This document shows, in pieces, positions 55,280 through 64,000 of a DNA stretch of 64,000 nt. Below the pieces are notes generated by a model. That model had not been told where the DNA came from. It did no database searches and saw only the letters and a list, made by a program, of their open reading frames with translations. Position 1 is the first letter of the stretch. Every line of letters starts with the position of its first letter. The stretch comes from Pythium myriotylum (Eukaryota; Oomycota; Peronosporomycetes; Pythiales; Pythiaceae), in assembly GCA_023091665.1 (NCBI GenBank), contig JALJCQ010000034.1:124001-188000 (forward strand), read 5' to 3'. The position numbers were made by a program, and so were the translations under genes.

Positions 55280-56127
55280 GTGAAATCATTGCAGCTTGCA
55301 TCCAGAAATCGCGTTTATGGCCTGAGTTCAAGACTGCCCGCTTACGCCAGAACATGCGCGTGAGGACAGCAACAAATCCGGATGCTGAAGTGGAAATGAG
55401 GGCATTCTCTGAATTGTTGCTAGAGATCGGCGAACGAAGGTATCACAGAGACTCAACGCTCGAAGATGCCTACTGCAGACTCCAGAAGGACATGTTCCTC
55501 GCTAAACTAGCCGCGGGCGTCAGCATTGTTTCAAAGTTGATAAATCACGTCTACGGTGACATAAATGAGTGTCATGATCAACGAGAAGGTACTTGATATT
55601 CTTCCGGTAAAGCGACCTGAGGATGAGTACACATGCCTCTCGCAAAATTCCGTAGCGGAAAGCGAGGACAGCGCGACTGCAGCAACATACCCCATAGAGT
55701 TCCTGAACACCCTGTCATTTGCAGGGCTCGGTGCAATCGTTATGCTAATGCGACATCTACAAGGCGATCGAGGTCTGTGCAACGGGACATGGCTTCAAAT
55801 TTGCCGCTTAAAGCCCACCCTCATTGATGGAATTATCCTGAACGGTCGTGGAACGGGCAATCGTGTGATTATTCCTCGGCTTGAGTTGACTTCAAGTGGT
55901 TCAAAGCTCTCATTTCAACTCAAATGGCGTCAATTACCAGTCAAACTTGCCTTCGCGATGATTGTCCACAAAGTCCAGGGTCAGACAATTCCGAACCTTG
56001 GCCTGTTCTTGCCAAGGCCGATGTTTGCCCATGCCTTTACGTGGCACTCTTGAGGGTCTCTTCACAGGCAAGAGTAAGGAGCTTTCACAAAAAATATTGT
56101 CTACCGCGAAGTGATCGAGGCATATGA
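54595..56127 (+). pseudogene. Helitron 2 PIF1-type helicase, P-loop deleted and poly-G interrupted
   Basis: The frame continues from the Rep after an in-frame TAA. FLDGPGGT is followed directly by VLEAIL, so the Gly-Lys-Thr of Walker A is missing. LIAWDEAPMQHRHAFEAVD (Walker B) and IVVLAGDFCQILPAVQ follow. A run of 33 G (55244-55276) then codes for poly-Gly in the middle of motif III. The rest, LRQNMRVRTATN, sits in frame; YPIEFLNTLSFAGL and LAFAMIVHKVQGQTIPNLG (motif VI) are in another frame from 55565. A last shift near 56030 gives YVALLRVSS, closing at 56127. Non-functional. Confidence 0.82.
55244..55276. repeat. Poly-G tract (33 nt) within Helitron 2 helicase
   Basis: Thirty-three consecutive G. 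It replaces a short Arg/Gly stretch between PAVQRAR and GEIIAACIQKS. Length may be a sequencing or assembly artefact. Confidence 0.85.
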
Positions 56128-56298
56128 AAGAGGGTACGAAGCGTAGACAATAATAATTGCATGTAAACTCTGTGTAGGAGGCACTCATGGCTAGATGTAG
56201 GAACTCGAACGAGACCCGAACTAGAACCAATATGTATTGATGCATATTGTGCCTAATTCAGTTATAACCGTACAAAAATTATCCAATTTTCTCGACAG

Positions 56299-56344
56299 GG
56301 GTTGCCGCAGGCAACCCGTAACGAGCGCAGCGCCTGCGCTGCGC
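56299..56344. repeat. Two adjacent hairpins downstream of Helitron 2
   Basis: Hairpin one: 8-bp stem GGGTTGCC/GGCAACCC, 3-nt loop (56299-56317). Hairpin two: 9-bp stem GCGCAGCGC/GCGCTGCGC, 2-nt loop (56325-56344). CTAC occurs 11 nt after the second. They lie 170 bp past the helicase end and may mark the Helitron 2 terminus, though CTAC is not the standard CTRR. Confidence 0.5.
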
Positions 56345-56440
56345 CACCAATTCCCCTACAATAAAGCCTGATTAATCCCCACCGACCCAGCATGCGCAAA
56401 CTGAAGTGCCCGCGAAGCGGGCACCCCCCACCTAGTCAAG

Positions 56441-56694
56441 CGTGTAAACTTTACACGTTCCGAGGGTTTCTCATAAGCCGGTATGTTTGAACCCCTCAGA
56501 ACGTGTAGATTTTACACGTTTTACAAAACCCGTCATCGAAGTTTCGCAAAAACCTCAATAAAATCTCAAAACCTCTCAAGGTGAAATGACAATAACCTCG
56601 GAACTTATTCTCAATTTCGTGAGGTTTTTAAAAAGGCGGTAGGTTTGCGGGAAACTCCACCTGTCGCAATTGCAGAACGTGTAAAATTTACACA
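56441..56694. repeat. Three copies of a CGTGTAAA-N-TTTACACG palindrome
   Basis: A perfect copy is at 56441-56457 (8-bp arms, one-base centre). Related imperfect copies are at 56502-56519 and 56677-56693. All lie in AT-rich DNA just inside the right inverted repeat of the TTAA-bounded element. Spaced palindromes near an end may be subterminal transposase-binding sites. Confidence 0.75.
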
Positions 56695-56767
56695 ATCTGG
56701 AAATTTTGACTTGATTAAAGTATCCATACAATCCTTGTTTGCACGGAGGTGATTGCGAAAGGGTTAA

Positions 56768-57248
56768 GGAACTTATTGTGGGATCATGCGGCAGCTATCA
56801 TAGCTTCCGCAATAGCCGTTGAGATTGGTCGAACTTCCACCTCACGGTTGAGTGCCCGCTCATCGGTATGATATTCTTCAGCCGTCAGTAGCTGATAGGC
56901 TTGTTTGCCCGCATGGTCTTCAGCCCGAACACTCTCAAAGCCTACAGGAAGATAACGAGCAGCTCGACCGTCCAAGATTCCCAGTCGAGTACTTGGAAAC
57001 TTGGGATCGGGATTTGATGCCAAGCGAACCTGCCGATCATCGTTTTCAAGTGCTCCCCATTCTCGTCGGAGCTTCTTACCCTGGTCGCTTTTTAGAAAAG
57101 CGCTATCCCTGTGGTCATGCTCAGTCTTCGTCAGCGTTACTCTTACTCGCGCATAATCCCTGGCGTGCACGCTGCCGCGTTCAGCGACAAAGGCCCAGAA
57201 TGCGCGATGAGCTCGCATGTTTTCCTTGATTGGTGGCCGCGGCTTCAT
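56768..57248 (-). pseudogene. 5' half of the unrecognised ORF split by the TTAA-bounded element
   Basis: From ATG 57248 the frame reads MKPRPPIKENMRAHRAFW, VTLTKTEHDHRDSAFLKSD, and VEVRPISTAIAEAMIAAA, then TGA (56786-56784), then SHNKFLK to the TTAA. The same phase continues on the other side of the element at 48550. Charged, helical, Arg-rich; I recognise no domain. Apart from the TGA it would make one protein of about 220 aa up to 48350 when joined. It may itself belong to an older repeat family. Confidence 0.5.
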
Positions 57249-58186
57249 CGCTGTAGAATTCTGTTTCTAAGTCTATTGCTGAATACATTTTTCAAGCATG
57301 AAGATAGAAACAATGATGGAAATGTTCTCCAGTAAATGCGTCCCGGCGGTTGGTAGCTATTTACACAGTTGACCTATGTAGAACTCTATGTAAAGGGAGA
57401 AGGAAAGTAGAGTGCCAAGAAAGGAGTCCCTGTTAGGGAGACTTTGATGTTTGCCCCTACAGGCCAAGAAAGGAGTCCCTGTTAGGGAGACTTTGATGTT
57501 TGCCCCTACAGGCTATAGAATCGCACTACATCGTTGGCAGTCGTAGCATATATTTTTCCCTTTGTATTTCGTATAGTAGACATGACAGAAAAGTGAGGGA
57601 GTGAATCACGAAAAGAGGGAGGCCACCGTGATGCCAAACACTCGCACGCACACACACCTACTCGCAGTCGTTCTGTGTCGAGTGAGCCCCCTCCCGAGCG
57701 AGTCCGCCCGGCGGCGGCTCCAGAATCGTGGTTCTTCGATGACTCGTGTTCGTTTGGGGAATGACCAGTTGGAGCCCACCCCGAGGCTCGCACGCCCATG
57801 CATCCCCCCTCCGTTTGAGAATATGCAGGTTCGAAGGGGGGGGGGTGTCGATGAGTGAATAGGTGTGTCCTACCCTATTCTCTTCTGTGTTTGTGGACAC
57901 TCCTCCTGGACTTTTGAGAGAATGCCTGGAGTTTTGGCATTCTCTCTACCATTAGCAAGTGTTTATTCACAAAATGTACCATGGAAATGAGAAATTCAGA
58001 ATCCATACCACCGGGGTCTCTTCTGTAGAATGAGATTTGATAATCCTGACTATATACCACTGCGGATACTGAAATTCACTTAGTACACGAGTACAAAATG
58101 GAAATCAAGAAGGTATGCCACCACGTGAATTATTTCCGTATTGATTGGTTCAGTTGAACAACCATCACATGATGGAGAATTTTTAA
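57249..58186. other. Gap with a 49-bp tandem duplication, no gene recognised
   Basis: About 940 bp. The only clear structure is the tandem repeat at 57414-57511. Frames around 57600-57860 on both strands are compositional and overlap a G-rich run near 57836-57843. Confidence 0.5.
57414..57511. repeat. 49-bp tandem duplication (2 copies)
   Basis: Two identical 49-bp units, each starting GCCAAGAAAGG and ending CCCCTACAG, directly abut. Identity implies a recent duplication. Confidence 0.95.
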
Positions 58187-58654
58187 TTGGAGTTTCACAA
58201 CAAGACACTACGAGACGACGCCTGGCGGCTCGGAAAAGCATTAAGTATGAGATCTGACACCAGCCGGGCGCAAGGTTTACGTCAGAAAAACGCCAAGGCA
58301 CTTGAATGGATGGAAGCGGTTGCAAAGAGCAAGTGGTCCGCTGCCCACAGCCCATGTCCGCGCTACGGAACGATGACCAGCAATAACGTCAAGGCGACGA
58401 ACAGTGTCCTAATGCCAGCTCGTCGTATGGCGCTTTTAGACCGTTTGGTGACCATAGAGCAGTATGTGGGAAAGAGATGGGTCGAGTTTGTTCGCAATAG
58501 CTCATCGTGAGGAACGCTGACCGCTTACGGTCAAGGAAAGTTCGTGGATAAGCCATTAGCCGGATCTCTGGACAAGATCGAGATCGTCCCGTCGTGCTCG
58601 AGGTCGTTCGTTGCAAAGGTTAACAAAGATGGACAGACTCCGATCGAGTACTTA

Positions 58655-60303
58655 CCGACTTTTTTTCTTTATAACGGACACCAATCTGCAACAGCCCTAA
58701 CCTCTTCCTTCCCAAGGACCTGCAATAAATTACCCGAGAACGAAATAAAACCATCATATATTATCAGTTATCAAATTCTGACTCTTCGCTGAGTTCACCA
58801 ATGGCCATGTCAACGTGTTGCAGTTCCTGCAGACGCTCGATGACGTCGCTCGCCGTGACGCTTATGCCAGTCCGAGAGTAGCCTGTCTGGATGATCTTCG
58901 GTGTGACCTTGCCCCATGCGACGCTGACCCACTTGCAGACGTCCTCGTACACTGGAGACTTGACTTTGAAGGGACGGCCTGGGACGTGGCGGCCGACTTG
59001 CTCGCGGAGGAAGCCCACCCACTCCCCCCTGATGTAGTCCTTGAAGGGGCGCATCCAGGCCACGTCTGCTGGTTGGCAGACGGACGTGAGTCCTGGCGGC
59101 ACTGGCATCAAGTGAACGTTAATGGATTTAGCATACTCTTTGGTTTTCTCGGTCCAATGACCAGAGAATTCATCGAGCAGGAGAAGCACGGGCGTGTCGG
59201 CGTCCGCGCGCTCGGCGAAATGCTCGCGAAGAAACTCGCGATGGAGAAACTCGTTCCACCATCCTGTTGGATTGGTGTGGATTCGTAGTCCATGCCGAAC
59301 CTCCAACGGCTCCATCCTCTGCCATAAAAAGCGTCCGAAGCCTTGGCGCTCCACAAAGGTTTCGACCATGATGTGGAGCTCCTTGGCAGCACGGGTCTTG
59401 AGCACCACAGTCGGGTTATACTTCTTGCCAGGTGAGTCGGCAAGAAGCATAACCGTACAGCGGGTTTTCTCCTTGCCGCCACAGCGGACCCACAGAGTCC
59501 TTGCTCCTTTGGGGCCCACAGTCTTCTTCGGGAGATATTCGAAAAACACCGCTACAAACAATCAAAATCATTTCTGAGTTTCCATAAATGTCGATGAAAA
59601 GCAACGTCACAACGTACCCGTTTGGTCGGCATTGTGTGCAACTGTGATGCCCAGTTCTTCCATTTTCTGTTGCACTTTCAGTGCAAATCCAGCGACACGC
59701 GCCGCGGCCTCCTCCGGCTTGATCTGCCCTTGGCGCGTTCGCGAGCGCATGGAGAGACGGTGTCGTCGTAGGAAGAGACGCAGCCACGTAGACGAGCCCT
59801 TGAACGAGGTGACGCCGGCTTCCTCCGCCACCTCCATGGCGTACAGAGTGAGCATGAGGCGTGAGATGGGGACACCTTCCCCGCGCAGGCGATTCACCCA
59901 CGCAACGATCTGGAGCTCGAGCTCGCGTGAGAGCTCCGTGCGTACACTACGCGGCCTGTGCTTTTTTTTTGTCTTGCCGCCGGGCTTCTTACTGGCGGTG
60001 AGGATCGCGTCCGCTTGCGCCCTCCACGCGTAGAGCTGCTTCCGTTTCGAGTCGTACTTTACGCCCTTGAGGGCACTGTAAAAAAAATCCATGGTGACCT
60101 GGATATCCCCACATACCTTCCAGTGCGTGAGAACGGCGAGCTTCTCCTCCGTTGAGGTGGCATTGCGCGTCGTCGGGCTCGGCATGAATGCCAAAAATAG
60201 ACCAGGTGACACACGAGCAGCGCGTGCTCCAGCCACGTGGATGGCTGGCCGGGAGTTCGAGTCCCGTAAAGTACGGTTGTCCGGTATCAACGAAAAAGGG
60301 TGG
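58655..60303 (-). mobile_element. pogo/Tigger-type DNA transposon, 1.65 kb
   Basis: Imperfect inverted repeats of about 28 bp, left 58655-58682 (starts CCGAC, contains TTTTTCTTTATAACGGACA) and right ending at 60303 (its complement starts CCACC and contains TTTTTCGTTGATACCGGACA). They are flanked by TA on both sides (58653-58654 and 60304-60305), the target duplication of pogo elements. A two-exon transposase fills the interior. Inserted in a MULE-like gene. Confidence 0.8.
58764..60185 (-). CDS. pogo/Tigger transposase (CENP-B HTH plus DDE_1)
   Basis: Exon 1 60185-59618 and exon 2 59551-58764, joined across a 66-bp phase-1 intron, give 451 aa. ATG 60185 is the first ATG with N-terminal HTH-like sequence (STEEKLAVLTHWK). 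A CENP-B-type second helix-turn-helix follows (ELELQIVAWVNRLRGEG, FKGSSTWLRLFLRRH). The DDE_1 core has its first Asp in HNADQT at the exon junction, its second in VLLLLDEFSGHW, and its third in SVCQPADVAWMRPFK, with VHLMPVPPGLT between. All catalytic acids are present and no stop or frameshift is seen, so this copy may still be functional. Confidence 0.88.
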
Positions 60304-60659
60304 TACCAAAAATTCTATTATGCTATTGGCTGGGCATCATCTGTCTGTTACATGTGGTGTCCATTATAAACAAACAAAGTCGGTAATCGATATCGACAAT
60401 CGCGACTCACCATGCTCCTGTGGCTGTTTCCAATTCATGAGGGTCCCGTGCAGCCACATTCTGCGTTGAAGTCACTAAACAAGCTGTCGCTGCTGTCGTC
60501 ATTTTTGATGACTCAAGGACAACTGAGACATACCGCCGGGCCTACGACTCGGAACTAAAAATTGCGCCGTTCGTAATCAAGGATGAGCTCAAAGCTTTTG
60601 AACACCACCAAGCTCCTCCAGTCCCCTAGAATCGTCCAAAGAAGAACAGGGAACAGTAG

Positions 60660-61029
60660 TATATACTGGAACATTTCGTGTACGTTTTTTATTCAACGTT
60701 TCTCACACAACCCTACAGACCGTTCTATACCCTCTCAGATCAACAAACCTATTCCACACCTCCTTTCCACAAAAGACAACCAAACTGACTTGCCTACGTC
60801 CTCAATAAAAACAAGCATTTTTGAATCGTTTTCCAACACCAAAAATTCGCGAAGGTTCGGGGCATAGCTGAGAGACGCAGAAATATCTGGATTAGAGTAT
60901 TTATTTATTTATTCCATTTTGTTTATATACGTACAAAAAATTTCTATCTTGATATTTCTTTTATAGATATATACGTACGATTTTTTAATTTTATCATTTC
61001 AAATTTCTCAACCAATATATAAGAAAAAA
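60660..61029. other. Transition to AT-rich DNA
   Basis: From about 60890 composition changes sharply to A/T-rich with TATA-like runs (around 60925-61015). It probably includes the left part of the Maverick-like element and the promoter of its polymerase gene. No terminal inverted repeat could be identified. Confidence 0.45.
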
Positions 61030-63155
61030 ATGCCGAAGTCTTCGGATGCATTCAATCAGCTTCTGAAACTAAAGATTCCATTAAAAGCTTGGGGAGACTC
61101 TTATCGAGTTAAGATCCGTAATAAAAATGGGCGCGTTGTGTACATCAATAATATTCTCAAGCCATCTAACATCAAATTGATTTCGAGATACTATAAAATT
61201 AATGAAGATAATATCAAAACCAACTTGTCAAACACACGCATTAGTAAACCAACTTATAAAACATCAAAGACCAAGTTCGTTGAATCTCATCTTTATGGAA
61301 ATATCTCTCAACGGTCATTCTTTACTAAACTTGAAAATGTTTTGGCTCATCAAGACAAGGCATTTAAAGTTAATATTCAATTAGGATACAAGCTAATCGA
61401 TGAACGCTTTGAAGAACCATTTGATTACGAGTATCGACCCCAATCCAATACATCTATATTCGATCAACCGATCGCAATTAACTCTAGGAAAGATATTAGA
61501 TCGAAGGTTATTGATCATATTAAATCAAAAGATTTCACTACTAAAATCTCTACTCCGAGAAGCGGAGTTAAACTTCAGGAGATTAACGCTTTTAAGATCA
61601 TGATCTACTACAGAAATCATTCTCTTGGTGATAGTGAAGTAGTTGTTCCGAAAGCAATAACGGATAATCGACACATTTTAAACTTTCCTAAAACTGAAAA
61701 CAAATGCATGTTCCACTGTATTGCATACCATTTTCAAGACGAGCCTAAGAAAGACTATCGACGTATCACAGCCGCAGTAAAACATCGATTCAAACAGTAT
61801 TGTGAATTTAAGAAAATTAACTATTCTGTAGATACATATAAAGCATTTAAGCCAATTGATATCTATCAGTTCGATGACCTTGAGGAGTGTTTCAAAGTTA
61901 ATATTGATGTGTTTGAAATGGATATAGAAACGTCAGAAGTGTCTAAAATAAGAGCTTCAGACAAAAAATTCGAGACAACTATTAACATTATGGATTACAA
62001 CGGACACGCAATGTATATTACTGATATTGATAAAGCTATGGCCAAATATGTTTGCCCAAAATGTGAAATGGTTTTTGGATGTGCTACTAAACTAAAGAAT
62101 CATAAGAAAAATAAGTGCGAATCCAAAACATTAGAAGCTTTTCCCCCTAAACCAACACTATACCGACCAGCAGACAACAAAATCAAATCGTTGTATGCCA
62201 AATATGGTTTAAAGACTCAAGATTTTTACCTTGACCATTTTATCGTATATGATTTTGAAGCAATCCTTAAACCAACAAGATTTGTAAAATCGAAGATTGC
62301 TCAAAAACGGCAATTTATGGAACTGGTAACGCAAAATCACCAACCCGTTGTCTTGAACACAAAACAAGGCCAATGATTTTAATCGAAAACAAAACAGTTC
62401 TAACAAATGAACATCAAGCTGTGAGTGTATCAATCTGCAATAGCTTGACTGGGGAAGTTAGATGTTTTATCAATGAAGATCCACATCAGCTAGTATCGGT
62501 AATGTTTGAGTACATCAATTCGATCGCTGATAAGATTATTGATTACAACAAAAACAAGTTCCAAATCCTCTACGAGAAGTTGAACAAACGCTCAGAGAAA
62601 CTAGATAAGAAGACACTTACCAAAGAGCGTACAGCAATCGACGAATCTGTCAGTCAAGTTCCTCTACTTGGTTTCAATTCAGGAAAATATGATATCAACT
62701 TAATCAAAAAAGAGATTTTTGATGTAATCGGCTGCGATAACCTACGAATGGTAATCAAGAATCCTGGATATATGTGTATCGCTACTGATAAGCTGAAAAT
62801 GCTTGACATTAGCAATTATATTACTGCAGGAACAAGCTATGATACATACCTAAAGACATACTTAGGCAAATGCAAATGTGAAGATCAGATTCGATGCACT
62901 TGTGACTTGTCAAAAGGCAATTTCCCTTACGAATATATCACAACATTTGATAAGCTAAACGAAACTGGATTACCTCCAAGAGAAGCATTCGACTCGAAGC
63001 TGAGAAACACGAAGATCAGTGATGATGATTATGAACGTATGAAGTTTGTTTGGAACCATTATAATATGAAAACCATTAGCGACTTACTTATTTGGTATAA
63101 CAACCTTGATGTAGCTCCATTTGTAAAAGCAATCAAGATTCAGCGTGAATTCTAA
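61030..63155 (+). pseudogene. Maverick-type DNA polymerase B, N-terminal and exonuclease part only
   Basis: Two overlapping frames, 61030-62376 and 62373-63155 (ATGA overlap, a one-base shift). The first has ENKCMFHCIAYHF, a Cys/His segment found in Polinton polymerases, then a C2H2-like finger (YVCPKCEMVFGC, NHKKNKC) and Exo I FIVYDFEAIL. The second has Exo II LLGFNSGKYDINLI and a Cys-rich insert (GKCKCEDQIRCTCD). It then has the FPYEYITTFDKL block and Exo [16 protein letters not shown], and stops at REF just before the integrase sequence. The polymerase palm motifs are missing, so no synthesis is possible. Protein-primed PolB is the expected family. Confidence 0.82.
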
Positions 63156-63792
63156 CAATGAACCAGGAGATCATAATACCCTTGGTAAAATTGAACGATT
63201 CAATCGCACAATAAAACAGAGTCTCATCAAAATAAATCCAAAGAAATTGACTCAGAAGTTGCTTATGGATGTAATTGAAAACTATAATTTAACCGAGCAC
63301 AGTGCAATCCACGCAACTCCAAATGAAATGAAAGGTGAGATTATCCAAAATGATCTAAACCATAACCAGCAAGTATTGGAGCAGGTATCGAGTGAATTCG
63401 AAATAGACGATAGCGTTCGATATCGACTTAAACCGAAGACATTTGGAAAGGAATCATCTAAATGGAGCAAAACAGTATATAAAGTAATTGGTATAGATGG
63501 ATATCGGGTAGAAATCAAATCAAAGAACAATCATACACTTTACAAACCAGCAAGCGATTTAAAAGTTGTCCAAGCAGAACAAACCCAAGCACCTGTTGAA
63601 AAGAATCAAATCTGGGAAGTAGAAAAGCTTTTGGACCACAAGAAGGACGCAAATGGTAAAACTAAGTATCTAGTGAAATGGAAAGGATACGCAGACAGTG
63701 AAAACACCTGGGAGCCACAAGACAATCTCAGATTGATTAACAAGAACAGGATGTCAAATTTAGAGAAATTATACTTCAAATCCAAAAAATAA
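63145..63792 (+). pseudogene. Maverick integrase C-terminal half with chromodomain
   Basis: 215 aa from a GTG with no proper start. It opens inside the DDE core at [14 protein letters not shown], the segment holding the last catalytic Glu, followed by the usual [16 protein letters not shown] small beta domain follows ([29 protein letters not shown]), then a chromodomain at about 155-205 ([27 protein letters not shown]). The first two catalytic Asp residues are missing because the frame begins directly after the truncated polymerase. Confidence 0.82.
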
Positions 63793-63808
63793 CATCAATA
63801 ATATAAAG

Positions 63809-64000
63809 ATGACTTGTAAATTTATTACCAAAAAAGACACGCAATGCACCAGAGAAGCAAAAAAGGGTGATTACTGCACTCAGCACCATAACATCATCCA
63901 AATAAAAATGTATAAGAAGGAACTATCTATAATCCATAAGAAAAACAGAATACTGTCTGAGGAGAATAAGGAACTGCAAAAATATAAACATCAGATTAAC
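63809..64000 (+). CDS. Small Cys/His protein, 3' end outside window
   Basis: ATG 63809 opens a frame to the window edge (64 codons visible). It starts MTCKFITKKDTQCTREAKKG then DYCTQHH, a CxxxxxC...YCxxHH arrangement like short zinc-binding heads common in large DNA viruses and Polintons. A Lys/Glu-rich coiled-coil-like helix follows. It begins 17 nt after the integrase stop, so is part of the same element. Confidence 0.6.
   Translation, partial: MTCKFITKKDTQCTREAKKGDYCTQHHNIIQIKMYKKELSIIHKKNRILSEENKELQKYKHQIN

Larger units (their letters stand above)
48551..56767. mobile_element. Composite element bounded by TTAA and 13-bp inverted repeats (piggyBac-like ends)
   Basis: TTAA at 48551-48554 is followed by CCCTTTCGCAATC (48555-48567). 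The exact reverse complement is at 56751-56763 and is followed by TTAA (56764-56767). TTAA target duplication plus a 13-bp repeat starting CCC is the hallmark of piggyBac-type transposons. Removing the interior and one TTAA restores one minus-strand reading frame across the site, which supports a real insertion. No piggyBac transposase is visible. The interior holds a small zinc-finger-like gene and the decayed Helitron 2, so the element is either non-autonomous with a nested Helitron, or something not described. Confidence 0.65.
58187..60659 (+). pseudogene. MULE-type transposase C-terminal remnant, split by a pogo element
   Basis: Left part 58187-58654: SKWSAAHSPCPRYGTMTSNN followed by VKATNSVLMPARRM and MALLDRLVTIEQY, the characteristic MULE segment before the SWIM finger. 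An in-frame TGA (58508-58510) is followed in the same frame by LTAYGQGKFVDKPLAGS. Right part 60306-60659: SPCSCGCFQFMRVPCSHIL, the SWIM CxC...CxH zinc finger. Then, one frame over, come VEVTKQAVAAVVIFDDS and a PPVP, stop, RPKKNRE tail. The pogo element at 58655-60303 lies exactly between. No catalytic DDE part remains upstream. Confidence 0.78.
60890..64000 (+). mobile_element. Maverick/Polinton-type element remnant (runs off right edge)
   Basis: AT-rich coding region with a B-family DNA polymerase N-terminal part, a chromodomain integrase C-terminal part and a small Cys/His protein, all on the plus strand. This gene set is diagnostic of Mavericks/Polintons. The polymerase palm and the integrase catalytic N-terminal half are absent, so a large internal deletion has occurred. 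Left boundary set by composition only. Confidence 0.72.

Noticed and set aside
55088..55363. Poly-Gly frame on the plus strand as a separate gene
   Set aside because: It is an alternative frame through the poly-G tract in the Helitron 2 helicase.
48551..56767. Calling the 49.4-kb zinc-finger-like gene a piggyBac transposase
   Set aside because: Far too short (164 aa) and without the DDD core of that family, despite the TTAA ends.
60235..60265. tRNA-like T-arm (GGGAGTTCGAGTCCC)
   Set aside because: It lies in the pogo element; no matching acceptor, D or anticodon arms could be folded around it.

Overview
The window reads as a piece of an oomycete nuclear genome, probably a zoospore-forming Pythium/Phytophthora-type species. 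Support comes from a gene fusing a seven-helix receptor to a PIP kinase (a class known from oomycetes and Dictyostelium), secreted/membrane thaumatin-like proteins with Ala-Pro-Thr-Pro linkers, short GT-AG introns of about 50-80 nt, and genes of the flagellar axoneme. The species cannot be fixed from sequence reading alone.

Region 1 (1 to about 29.7 kb) is gene-dense and GC-rich. In order: the 3' end of a large unknown gene (+), a coiled-coil protein (-), an SGTA-type TPR co-chaperone (+), a METTL23-like methyltransferase (+), a doubtful small membrane ORF (+), mitochondrial p32/MAM33 (+), a HEAT-repeat protein (-), the dynein-assembly factor DNAAF6/PIH1D3 (+), an LRR/coiled-coil/EF-hand protein (+), a dual-specificity phosphatase with a gelsolin-like tail (-), then four thaumatin-like genes (all -) interleaved with the GPCR-PIPK gene (-) and an LRRC23-like radial-spoke gene (-). 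Most are multi-exon; I resolved exon borders by keeping reading frame and family similarity across GT-AG introns.

Region 2 (about 29.7-60.9 kb) is gene-poor and full of decaying mobile DNA. Only a palmitoyl-protein thioesterase gene (33.15-34.22 kb) looks like an intact host gene. Two different Helitrons are present. Helitron 1 (possibly 34.3-42.9 kb) is damaged by one in-frame stop and one clear frameshift, has a textbook 3' hairpin plus CTAG end, an upstream Josephin-like cysteine-protease frame and an antisense three-exon cargo gene. Helitron 2 (50.7-56.3 kb) is badly frameshifted, has lost its helicase P-loop, and carries an OTU-like domain whose catalytic Cys appears to be Trp. Helitron 2 and a small zinc-finger-like gene lie between two TTAA sites with 13-bp inverted repeats, 8.2 kb apart; this piggyBac-like boundary pair splits an otherwise collinear reading frame. 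Two degraded RNase H genes, a MULE-type transposase fragment, and a 1.65-kb pogo/Tigger element inserted into that MULE complete the region.

Region 3 (about 60.9-64 kb) is sharply AT-rich and holds a Maverick/Polinton-type remnant: a B-family DNA polymerase reduced to its N-terminal and exonuclease parts, joined directly to the C-terminal half of a chromodomain integrase, then a small Cys/His protein running off the right edge.
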